Notes under the pieces: model-generated
What the model was told of the DNA's origin: nothing
Databases searched by the model: none
Seen by the model: the letters and a program-made list of their open reading frames with translations, nothing else
Translations under genes and position numbers: made by a program
NCBI GenBank assembly: GCA_002189035.1
Contig: NEEC01000008.1
Coordinates: 1,798,001-1,862,000 of the forward strand
Length of the DNA stretch: 64,000 bases
Direction of reading: 5' to 3'
Origin: Utricularia gibba
Taxonomy: Eukaryota > Streptophyta > Magnoliopsida > Lamiales > Lentibulariaceae
Part shown: positions 1-10,085 of the stretch, piece by piece
How the letters are laid out: the number at the start of each line of letters is the position of its first letter
Numbering within the stretch: position 1 is the stretch's first letter

Positions 1-426
1 AGCATGAATGTAATGGAATAAGTTTTCTGGGAATGTCTATGCTTGTATTAGTATGCTTTAGGATGGTTGGCTTATGTGCTCATGTTTCATCTGTAATTTT
101 GCTCCACCTGCTGTGCATTCATAATTTTTTTTTCTTTGTGAGCATTTCTCATTGAAATTGCTGTGAGGGTCACCCTCCAATAAAGATTCATGCACAAGTC
201 ACCAGGAGTATTATATCTTATGCGTTTGTTTGCAGAAAAGACAACGGTTCTTTATTTTGGTGAATTAAATGAGGTGATTCAAAGCCTGTTATGCATGAAC
301 TGTCTAGACAAACTTGTGAACCCTGATTCACGATCTATATATATGGGGATCTAGGTGGCTATATACGGACTTTTGATCCATGCGCTTTCTTTTTTTACTT
401 ACAACTTCATCTCATCTGCTGAACAG
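1..426 (+). other. Presumed intron of SUN-domain gene
   Basis: This stretch lies immediately upstream of the last SUN-domain exon, ends in a good acceptor (AACAG at 422-426), and contains no recognisable SUN-domain coding sequence. It is most simply the downstream part of the intron before the last exon. A short coding exon inside it cannot be excluded. Confidence 0.5.
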
Positions 427-735
427 AGCGTGGCGTTTGATAGATCAAGTGCTCCAAAAAGGTGCCGGGTATCTGGATGGCTTCAAGGACAAGTGAGTGA
501 AGCAGAGAATGGCACGAATGTGCTTTCTTTAGCTGAGTTTACGTATGACCTTGAGAAGAGCAGTGCTCAAACTTTTAAGGTGGAGAAGGCGTTCCCAGCT
601 CCATCCGGCGTTGTCAACACCGTCAGGCTCGATATTCTATCGAACCATGGGAGCCCGTCTCATACGTGCATCTACCGATTGAGAGTACACGGCCATGAAC
701 CCGACTCTCCCCCATCTTCGGAATTGCGGTCTTGA
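427..735 (+). CDS. SUN-domain nuclear envelope protein, last exon (partial gene)
   Basis: This is the C-terminal half of a SUN domain, the part of inner nuclear membrane proteins that binds KASH partners in the perinuclear space and links nucleus to cytoskeleton. After an acceptor at 426 the frame opens with [19 protein letters not shown]. It continues through [41 protein letters not shown] and stops at 733-735. The [17 protein letters not shown] signature is the conserved SUN C-terminus and matches the plant SUN1/SUN2 type best. N-terminus, membrane segment and coiled coil lie outside the window. A 3' UTR probably follows to about 860. Confidence 0.9.
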   Translation, partial: SVAFDRSSAPKRCRVSGWLQGQVSEAENGTNVLSLAEFTYDLEKSSAQTFKVEKAFPAPSGVVNTVRLDILSNHGSPSHTCIYRLRVHGHEPDSPPSSELRS

Positions 736-937
736 TGCTACGTAGTTGCTTGTCACAAACTTGTTCTTTAGTCTTCTCTGTTGAGTTAAGCTTTTGCGCC
801 TGTGTTGTAGTTTGTGCCACCGTGTTGTGAAACCAGCGTTGTTCATTTATACTTCAAGTGACTGAATATATATGTTAACGGAAACGCATAATGGGTTTTG
901 GGGAATAGTTGACATTTTCTGTTGATTCGAAGGAACA

Positions 938-2562
938 ATGAGCGTTTCCCTATCATATTTCACCGCCGCGGCGCCCGCTGCCGCCGGCGCTTGCTTTTCG
1001 GCCAAAAAGACGGTGCCTTGGCCTCAATTTTCCGGGTTTCCGCCGGCGAAGAAAAGCATCGTCCGACCATCATGCTCTCTTCAGTCTGATCACGCTGGTG
1101 TGAGCATTTCTCTTATTTCATCTGCTAGCCTGGAATTCTTTCTTTTCTGGGGTAATGGGGAATTCTATTCTCTCGATCGGTGTTTCTGTTTTGAGCGTTT
1201 CGCGCTTCTGGGAAACGCATGCCACAGGGTCACTTTACCGTTTGTTCCCCTCGTTTCTGTAGTTTTGTTGAAAACCATCCTTAGGTTTACTCTTCTCTCC
1301 ATAAAATGTTTACTCTTTTGGAATTTAGTGTCCTGAGTCACCGGAGTTGATTGGCGGCACTTCTCCGGAAGATCAAGGTACTAATGGAATCTATAACAGC
1401 AAATCCCTGTCTGATTTTCTTCTGAAATTCCTCTATGTATGTGGATAGGTGTGTCTGAAAAGAGTGGCAGTCCTCAGAGGATTTCTTCAACTGAGTAATG
1501 TTTACTTGAGTTTTTAGCAAATTTTGGCATACGGCAGCCTTTTTCTTCTGTTATTACATATATCGCCCCTGTTAAAGTGAGTGAAGTTTGGAATGACGAT
1601 TATTGTAATATCCTGTCTTGTCTTTGAACTGGTGAAAGAAATTCATTCTATTTGAAGCCTGTCTGAGTCCAGAGAATGATGTTTATGTTTGTTAAGTTCT
1701 CAGGATACTAAGCAGATTGAAAAGATATGGTGTCTCAGGAATTTTGGCATACGGCCTGCTGAATACTGTGTACTATCTCACCACTTTTCTCATTGTCTGG
1801 TAAGTGGCTGAATGATGGCAATGAAGCATAAGAACAAAAAAAGATATTTTTTCGCTTCCAGAAATCGAACTCCCCCAATGATTGTACCATGTGCATTCTT
1901 GATCATTTCACATCATACCCATTTCAATGAGCCTCAACATGCACACGCACTATATATAATCTTGTGTCTGTTGGTAAGCCTAGCATGAAATCGTTCCATT
2001 TTAGGCTCTTTTGTCACATTCTGTGATGCTGCATAGGTTCTATGTTTCTCCAGCGCCTGGAAAAATGGGTTATTGGGCAGCAGTTGAAAGGTAGCCTCGG
2101 ATCTGAACAGTTCCCTCAGATCAGCTCATGGTTGATGGCGATACTGAATAGGGTGTGTTGGTTGTAGGTTCTTAAAACTAATGGGCGTGGTGTGGGCCGG
2201 GAGCCAAGTAACTAAGCTCATGCGAGCTGGAGGGTGAGGCTGCCTAACTATGCTATGGAATCATCATATTCCTTACATGTCAATGCTTCTTGGAGACTAA
2301 AGGTCTAGTTTATTTTGCATTGTGGTGCATTGCAGCGCTTTGGCTCTTGCGCCATTGGTCGAAAGAGGGCTTTCTTGGTTCACCATCAAGTTCGGTTTTG
2401 AATCACAGGAAAAGGTAGGCTGTGTGGTGCTATGGGATTGTTCACTCGAGAGGAGGGCTCTAAGCCTAGTCTTTGGATGTGCAGTCATGTATGGCGATTG
2501 CTGGGTTGTGCTTTGCTCTGGCCTTGCAGATTTTCTTTTTAGTCACCTTAGTTTGCATGTGA
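938..2562 (+). CDS. Predicted chloroplast integral membrane protein, uncharacterised plant family
   Basis: Eight exons join in phase: 938-1099, 1329-1377, 1449-1494, 1716-1799, 2037-2090, 2168-2233, 2336-2414, 2485-2562, giving 205 residues. The first exon is rich in Ala, Ser, Pro and Lys with no acidic residue and looks like a plastid transit peptide. The mature part has a hydrophobic segment around GILAYGLLNTVYYLTTFLIV, then an APAPGKMGY-like loop (here SPAPGKMGYWAAVERFLKLM), a VWAGSQVTKL.RAGGALALAP stretch, and a C-terminal hydrophobic segment (MAIAGLCFALALQIFFLVTL). I recall this as a conserved unnamed family of plant plastid proteins. The layout vaguely resembles FAM210/DUF1279 proteins, which I could not verify. 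Its function is unknown to me. All donors are GT and all acceptors AG. Confidence 0.75.
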
Positions 2563-2785
2563 TGATACAGGATACAATTATTTCAGTTCATAGTTTTGAG
2601 GTTGGGTTCATCCAAATATCCATTTCCTTTATCTTCCCAAAGGTCCTCAAGCGGTCATGTGGTATCTCAGAATCTGCTAAGCAAATTTTTGAGATCAGAG
2701 TGCAGAATATGGCAATACGCTCTTTCAATAACAATTAACAGGACCGGTATGGTAGGTATCATACAGGCAGCATGACATTAACTTG

Positions 2786-4488
2786 TTAGAAATACCCCTC
2801 TAGTAGAATGCTTTTTCCAAAGGATCTGGATCTCAGGTTCTTTACCTTGGCGATTTGATCCTGAAATTCTATCCCTCTTCGTTGATGTCCTGCCATGAGG
2901 GGCTGGACATCTATAATCACCTTTTGAAACAAGTTTTCCTCAAAACCCTCCTTCAGAACACCCTCAAAATCCACATTTTCTCCCGACAAATTGAGCAAGA
3001 TGCTACAAAGCCCCCGTGTGTAGCAATATTCAAGAATGTTGGCTAACCTAGCTCTGTCAAAAGACAGCCTTTGAACCGCTTGTGGTATGCTGAGCGACTC
3101 CTGGAGACTGTCTTTCTTGGACACTATTGTTACATTAGAAGCCTCATCAGCGCTAAGGGCAGGAATGTGAAACTGGGTGTCTTGATCGTCCCACAGCACA
3201 ATCTTTAGAGGTTGGTTAGCCCCAGGTTCCTTAGAAATTGGCCAGGAAGTCTCACTTGACAGTGCTTTAGATGAGAGTATCACAGCATCGTACTCCTGCA
3301 ACAGTTTTGAGTAATACCCACCAACCTCTGCAGCTTCTTCACTGAGATGATTCAGTATACAACCATCAAGTGACATGGAGTATCTGTTACATAAGAAGAT
3401 ATTTAGCCAAGGAGCATACCATGTAGAAATGTTGCTAAAATATGTGGTGAAGCTTCACAATGAAAACGATGGCGCAGGCAGGCCTGCGATCCTGTAAGTA
3501 CCTCAGGGCAACAAAGGGTTTTCCAGTCAGCATACGGTGAATGTACGCTTCGTTGAGGCTTTTGCATAAAACTTCCTCAACCCCTACAATCACTTCAATA
3601 CCAGCATCTTGCAGTTTTTTAAGCCCTGTTGAAGCCACAATTGGATTGGGATCCACCATCCCAACCACAACCTTAATGGAAATGGAGTGCCATATCGATA
3701 AGAACAAAATATTTGATATCTCAATACCAACCATCCAGTTGGTCATCTAATTAGCTCTTTCACTGAACACAAAAAAACACAAGCTCCTCGATATAAGACA
3801 GAAAATCTCCAACACACCTTTCTCACTTTGGCTTTTATTAATGCTTCTGTGCAAGGTGGAGTCCTTCCGTAATGGTTACATGGTTCCAGGGTAACGTATG
3901 CTGTTCCATTTTCAGCAGCATCCCCAGCATCCCTCAGTGCAAAAACCTACAGCATTTTCCCAGATAAAAAAGGCACATTCTCGAGAAAATTCAGAATAAA
4001 TCGGACCACCGTTCATCAAAAACTGATTCCCAGGGCACCTTCAAACATCAGCAGTAACAGAGAGATGCATTTACACGTAAAAACAGTGCATCGAAACAAT
4101 GACATCATTAAGAGATATAGCCATTCACCTCAGCATGAGGCTGCCCAGCTTTGGGATGATACCCTTCTCCAACAATATCCCCATCCTTCAAAATCAGGCA
4201 TCCAACCATCGGATTAGGGCTGGTGCACCCAATAGCCTTCTTCGCAAGATCAACGCACCTCCGCATATAATACCCATCATCGAATTGCTTCACTTGCCGC
4301 TTCTCAGTAAACGATGTGCCACATCGGATCACACATAAATTACAGGTTTTTGCTGCACTACTGGAAGAGTTGCACAGCCATCCCAGGCGATGAATTGCCC
4401 GGGAAAACGCAATATTTCCCCCGTCCCGCCGCTGCCTCGGCAAGGGAAGAGACGCGGGCAACGCGAACGCGAACGTTTCAGTACGCAT
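2786..4488 (-). CDS. PYRD: Riboflavin biosynthesis deaminase PyrD, chloroplast
   Basis: The enzyme deaminates the pyrimidine intermediate made by GTP cyclohydrolase II in plastid riboflavin synthesis. Exons in transcript order are 4488-4129, 3946-3818, 3671-3502 and 3383-2786 (418 residues, close to the family's usual length). A transit-like N-terminus (MRTETFAFALPASLPLPRQ) precedes the deaminase core: YMRRCVDLAKKAIGCTSPNP, then the zinc motif HAE at the end of exon 1, and the second zinc motif PCNHYGRTPPC in exon 2. Exons 3-4 hold the C-terminal reductase-like domain (MVDPNPIVASTGLKKLQDAG, SMSLDGC), which in plant PyrD is thought to be inactive. An in-frame TTG lies upstream at 4542, but the ATG at 4488 is the natural start. 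The gene is tail to tail with the upstream membrane-protein gene, with 223 bases between stops. Confidence 0.95.
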
Positions 4489-7061
4489 AGTGAGTGTGTC
4501 CGAAGCAAGACACCCAATTTGCTGAAATTTACCTGTTTCCAAAAAGTAGCCCGGCCCGTTTCATTAACGGGCTACCCGAGTTGATCGGGTTAGTCCACCG
4601 ATCCAATACACCAAATCAGGTTGGCCCATTTCAACCAATATACCCAAAGATAGGATTGTTATAACGCATGAATAATTAGTATTTGAATCATGTTTTCCTT
4701 GATTAAGATCTTTTATTTTCGTTTGAATATTATAAATAAATAAACATAAATAAAATTCATATTCTATTAATTCAATAAATGAATACATGTTTGTATTCAT
4801 GTTTATTTATTCAAATAAACGAACAGAAATAAATTTAAATTAAATAAATGAGCATAAATATGTGTACTAGTGTTCATTTGTTTGATATATCAATTCTACC
4901 AAAATATATGGCATAACTATCACATATTGCAATCGAAAACTTATAAATGTGATAGCGATGATGATGTCACTTGATCGTCAAGTTACGTCATCCTCTGCTC
5001 CCATTTTTGTCTCCCGGGCGGGCGCCGTGGTCCAACAATCGCGGTCGGGCCGAAAGAAGGGGGCTTAGGGAATCCCTGCGGGCCTGACGACAGATCCAGT
5101 TTTATTCTATATTTCCCAATATCCCAGCGTCGCCGCCTCGCCGTCAGCCCTCGTCCTCTTCACGCTTTGTTTCTTGGGGGTGGGAGTTCCGCGACAGCAC
5201 GCCTGCTTTATCCTTGAGGGCGACGGCAGCTGCCACGGGGAGGGCGCATGGCTCTCACGTGCAGGTCGGCAGGGCTGCCCCCATACCGAGACTCGCTTCC
5301 TTTTTTGTCTCGTACTCGCAGTAAGCCACGGTCGCGTCAGGCGAGTATGTTGGCCGCTGTAGATTTCGACCGGCCAAGTTCATGTCATCTTATTTTGTTA
5401 AAATTGATGATTGAATTAGCCGAATCCGTGAAGTTTAAATATATAATAAACGTAAATCATATTAAAAAAATTATACTTAATCGATTACTAATATGAGTGA
5501 GTATCACAGGATATTTTATTTTTCGATGTAAGATTACTTATTCTAATATATTTGAAGTTAAGGGCATGCGTGATCTTGCGAAGGTGCGTTGGAAGCTATC
5601 CTTAAATTGCACACAACATCTATCTGTATGATTGGCCGTCGGGGTCGGGAATTGATCAATGAATGCTCCGGGCCGGGATGCTCCCGAGGAGCAAGCATGA
5701 CGGCTGATCTCAGATCATAAAGAAGGCCAGGCCAGCTCACGCTCACGGAGTGACTGTGTGACAGACAGACCTACCATGTGCACTTAATATTTCTGTCAAC
5801 TCCCTGAATACGAAAACAGCCCTGCCAGCACCCACACCGGATCTTCACGACTGCGCACCGCCATCCACCTGATCGGAACTGCAACGTCTTACCTACAGAT
5901 AATCACAGAGCCTGCCTGCATGGCACCCCCTTATTTTATTACCAGGGTGTGGCGGTTGCGGGGGTGGGGCGAGAAGAGATCTTTGTCCCATTTAGGAACA
6001 GAGCGCGCGTGGGGTGGGGTGGGGGTGGAGCGGCCGGGATGGGACAGTGGAGCGCGGGGGCGGGAGTCAGGGTACTTCACGTGGCCCGGACGGGAACCGG
6101 AATGGCGCAGCCATGGCCACGTAAAATCCTTACTCTTCATACGTACACTTTCTGTTGTATCGCTTCATCCTCCAATCCCCATCTCGCTCCCTCTCTAGAT
6201 CATCTTTCTGTGTCGTGTCGCTCCAAAAAAAGATGCCTCGGCTGCTTCAACCTTCTAATTCAATTTTCTTCTTTTAGCTTTTGGTAACAAAAAGAAAATA
6301 AATAAATAAATAATAAATGTTTGTATCCGATTTTAACAAAAATCTCGTATATCTATTTTTAGTTTCATGTTTTCTTATTTTGAAGAAAAAATATAGTATA
6401 ATATTAATGAGATTCTTTTATTATTTAAGCATATATTATTCTCAATTTATATCAAATGTGAAATACTAACATTAGACTTCAAATCTTATATTTTTGTCAC
6501 TCAGCGTCTTCACATTTGACATGTGCTCAAATTTAATTTTAATTTCAAATATCATGTTCATTTTATATAATATTATCTATTTTGAATAGTCAATGTTCAT
6601 AATTTTACATTCATCTATTTTAAAATCATGGGTTGGAATCTAGGGTTGACTCGGTCCAACCCAATCCCATGATATTTTTGGATTCGAATTTAATATATTT
6701 TTTTTATAAAAAATTAAAAATTCTCTGAAATTGAGAAACATTAAAATATAAATAATTATTTTTTATCTTTATAATATATTTATAATGATTTTAACCCAAT
6801 TCAACCCATTATAAAAACGATTCAACCCAAAATCAATAATAATTCAAATGATAGATTGAAGCCGTTTTTTAAAACACTGGCTCTCCATTTTTGCAATATT
6901 TGATTTTCCGTGTTTTTTTTGAGTCATGCAAAACCCTAATTTCCTTACAAAATGCAGAGATTATTACAGTTTAAAATCATGGAGACGATACACCTGGTTG
7001 GAGGAGGCATTTATTATTTTCATTTATTTGTGAATTACAAATATTGTGAGAGGGGATGGAG

Positions 7062-7070
7062 CCACGTGTC
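7062..7070 (+). promoter_or_regulatory. G-box/ABRE upstream of NCED
   Basis: CCACGTGTC contains the palindromic CACGTG core and the ACGTGTC form of the abscisic-acid response element. It lies about 250 bases before the NCED start codon, a sensible place for stress or ABA feedback control of the rate-limiting ABA enzyme. Binding is inferred from the motif only. Confidence 0.45.
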
Positions 7071-7271
7071 GATCAGCGGAGTGGTATCGCATTCGCATCT
7101 AGGTGAGGTGTGTTAGGGCGGGCGGGCACTCCGAGTTTCTTGATTGTATTTTTTCAATATTTAATATTAAAAAAATGGCATAATTAGAAACGTTGACCCT
7201 TTCGCTTGGGGAGCAGTATGAGGGGGAGGCAACATTGTAGAAATGAAATATCTGATCCTTGCAAGAGAAGC

Positions 7272-7284
7272 CTCTATAAATATC
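7272..7284 (+). promoter_or_regulatory. TATA box of NCED
   Basis: CTCTATAAATATC is a near-consensus plant TATA box 32-44 bases before the ATG at 7316. That spacing implies a very short 5' leader, or initiation just ahead of the ATG. Confidence 0.6.
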
Positions 7285-7315
7285 ATTTCCATTATCTGTC
7301 TTGTTTAAACTAAAA

Positions 7316-9024
7316 ATGGCTGCATCCTCCCCTGTTTCTTCCCGCTTGTACTCCACTCTGCCGCCGCGGAGGCCGCTCCCATGTCCACAGTCTTCCGATG
7401 GGGGAGTTTCGGGTCCTATGCGGAGAGTGCAAGTCTCCCTTTCTCATTCCGGAGATGAGGTTCTGCACCGGTTGGGCCCGTTGCAGAGGGCGGCGGCGAG
7501 TGTGATTGACGCCCTTGAGGGATTCCTGGCCTCCCATGAGGCTCGGTGCCCGCTTCGGAGAACGGTGGACCCCGGGTTCAGGTGGCGGGGAATTATGCCC
7601 CGGTGCCGGAGCAACCGGTGAAGCACGATCTTGAGGTTACTGGGAGAATTCCGGCGTGCATTAATGGGGTTTATGTGCGAAACGGGGCAAACCCGTACCA
7701 CGATCCGATTGGGGGGCACCACCTGTTCGATGGAGACGGAATGCTTCACGCCGTCACTATTTCTGGGGAGAGTAACAGGAACGCCGCCAGTTATGCTTGT
7801 AGGTTCACGGAGACGGAGAGGCTGATTCAGGAGCGTCATTTGGGAAGATCAGTTTTCCCGAAAGCTATCGGAGAACTCCACGGCCGGTTGGGTATCGTAA
7901 AGCTGCTTCTTTTCTACGCTAGGTGTTTGTTTGGTGTTGTGGATCACCGCCGTGGGACAGGGGTGGCGAACGCCGGCGTGATTTACTTCAATCGGCGGCT
8001 GTTAGCCATGTCGGAAGACGATTGTCCTTACCATGTGAGGGTCACTCCCACCGGCGACCTGGAAACCATCGGAAGATTCGACTTCGGTGGGGGGTTGAGC
8101 ACTATGATCGCGCACCCCAAAATTGACCCTGCTTCCGGCGAGCTCTACGCCTTAAGTTACGACGTTGTCCATAAGCCGTACTTGAAGTTCTTTAGAGTCT
8201 CGGTGGACGGTAAGAAGTCCCCTGACATAGAGATTCCATTGGAATCACCAACGATGATCCACGATTTCACCATTACAGAGAACTTCGTGGTGATCCCTGA
8301 TCAGCAAATGGTTTTCAGGGTCGGAGAAATGGTGAAGGGTGGTTCTCCTTTGATATACGACAGGGAAAAAACTTCGAGGTTTGGAGTTATGTCCAAAAGC
8401 GCTGAAAACTGCAACGACATTGTCTGGATCGATTGCCCTGAGACGTTCTGCTTCCATTTTTGGAATTCATGGGAGGAGCCAGAGACGAACGAAATCGTGG
8501 TAATCGGATCTTGCATGACGCCTGCAGATTCCATCTTCGTAGATTCCGGCGGGAAATTGGAAAGCATTCTATCCGAAATCCGCCTCAATATCACCACCGG
8601 AACATCCCGCCGCCGCCCAATTCTCATGTCCTCGTATAAAATCAACCTCGAAATGGGCACGGTGAACCTGAATCTTCTCGGCCGGAAAACCCGGTACGCG
8701 TACCTGGCGATCGCAGAGCCCTGGCCCAAAGTCTCTGGCATCGCGAAGGTCAACCTATTCACCGGGGAACTGCACATGCTGTTGTACGGCGAGAACAGAT
8801 TCGGCGGGGAGACGTTTTTCGTGCCCAGAGACTGTAACCCCTACAGCGAAGAGGACGGGTACATCCTGAGCTTCGTCCACGACGAGACCACCCGGAGATC
8901 GGAGCTTCAGATCATAAACGCCATCAGCCTTCAGCTGGAAGCCTCGGTGGCGGTTCCCTCCCGCGTCCCTTACGGGTTCCACGGCACCTTCATGTCATCG
9001 GAGCAGCTAAAAAATCAAGCTTGA
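7316..9024 (+). CDS. NCED: 9-cis-epoxycarotenoid dioxygenase, frame broken at 7570-7573
   Basis: NCED cleaves 9-cis-violaxanthin or 9'-cis-neoxanthin in plastids to xanthoxin, the committed step of abscisic acid synthesis. The gene is intronless, as usual. The start frame runs [20 protein letters not shown] to about residue 85, including the amphipathic [19 protein letters not shown] helix. It then stops being homologous inside GGACCCCGGG. From there the next frame carries the whole catalytic domain to the stop at 9022-9024. One extra C at 7570-7573 joins RRTVDP to [15 protein letters not shown] and gives 569 residues. The four iron-binding histidines are present (AHPK ~267, IHDF ~316, CFHFWN ~381, GFHGTF ~556), with spacing like VP14. 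As written, the reading frame ends early. I favour an assembly error over a pseudogene, because the remaining 480 codons are clean. Confidence 0.93.
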
Positions 9025-10085
9025 TTTCTCCCTGAAAACCCCCAACAGGAACCCAACCGAGACCAGTTTTTTGGTGAGAGTCACGCTTCTTCTCTGTACA
9101 GAACAAATTCATGTATAAGGTAACGTTGACATCCCCCTCTGGTCAACGCCATCTCCGATCGCCCTCGTTTCTCTAATAATTTTAGGATTATAACTTCCAA
9201 AACATTCAAATGTGAAATTTTTAATTTTTTAAAAATAATAATCACTTCTAAATCATTCGCATTTAAAAATAAAATTATATTTAAATATTATTTTCCTTGC
9301 AACAATTCAAGGAAGTGGGCCCTACATTTAAATAATACTAATAATAATAATAATAATAATAGTATGGTGCTTCCTTGATCATGATTATGAATGGAAAAAA
9401 CGATGAATTTGTGGTGGTTAGTGCATCAAAAATCGATGCACTATCAGAATTTTTATCTTTATTATTGAATTTCCAGAAATTAAAAAAGAAAAAAAAGAAA
9501 GGGGGGGATTATCCTATCCATTTTTAAATTGTTTACATACATATTCAATGATTATGTGTTGTGTCGGTTGAGTGGGCGTTGCCCAGCAGGACGGTGAGCA
9601 GGCCCACCAGAGGGCCCATAAATAGACCCGTTTCACGTGGGCTACAATGGTCTTGCCACGGCCACGTGGAGTCATTCCTCATCACAATCGTCTTTCCTGA
9701 GAATTTATATAAAAAATTTAGGAGTAAAATTTTCTACCATATAATATATTATTTTATATAACGAAAATTAATGTGATCCAATGTACTAAATATGTTGAAA
9801 TTAAAAACCCGATAAATCAAACAAACACAAAGAAATCTAAGTACATAAAAACATAAATCATATTTTAAAAAAAATAGATATAATTAATTAATAATAATTA
9901 ATAATAATTTATATATTTAATTAATTTACCTTAAAAAACTGTCTTTTTCTGAGAGCATATAAAGACGAAAAAAAAGGAATGCATGGGAAGGGTGTTGCAC
10001 AGGGAAGGGAAGAAGGGAAGCTGGAGGTCTTGCTGTTATGACACACTGATCGTCAAGCATGGGTGGAGTTTTCTCATGTAGTTTT
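9025..10085. other. Intergenic region between NCED and glycolate oxidase
   Basis: This contains the NCED 3' UTR (to about 9160) and the glycolate oxidase 3' UTR (from about 10085 down to about 9920). Between them lies AT-rich DNA with an (AAT)n microsatellite near 9331-9361. A small GC-richer island at 9560-9690 carries two CACGTG cores (about 9634-9640 and 9662-9668). No gene recognised. Confidence 0.6.
9331..9361. repeat. (AAT)n microsatellite
   Basis: Uninterrupted AAT/TAA trinucleotide units in AT-rich intergenic DNA. Confidence 0.8.

Larger units (their letters stand above)
4489..7315. other. Intergenic region between PyrD and NCED
   Basis: No gene recognised. 4545-5000 is AT-rich with palindromic A/T words and holds the PyrD promoter side. 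5000-5370 is a GC-rich patch without a convincing frame, and 5900-6130 is strongly G-rich. 6280-7000 is very AT-rich, including an (AAAT)n tract near 6292-6318 and a telo-box-like AAACCCTAA near 6931. The last few hundred bases should be the NCED promoter. No transposase or reverse transcriptase signature was seen. Confidence 0.6.

Noticed and set aside
1520-1755. A 14-base word ATTTTGGCATACGG present in an intron and again in exon 4 of the plastid membrane protein gene
   Set aside because: Too short to distinguish a partial duplication from chance. No flanking similarity.
4489-4542. N-terminal extension of PyrD to a TTG codon
   Set aside because: There is no ATG upstream in frame; the ATG at 4488 opens a good transit peptide.
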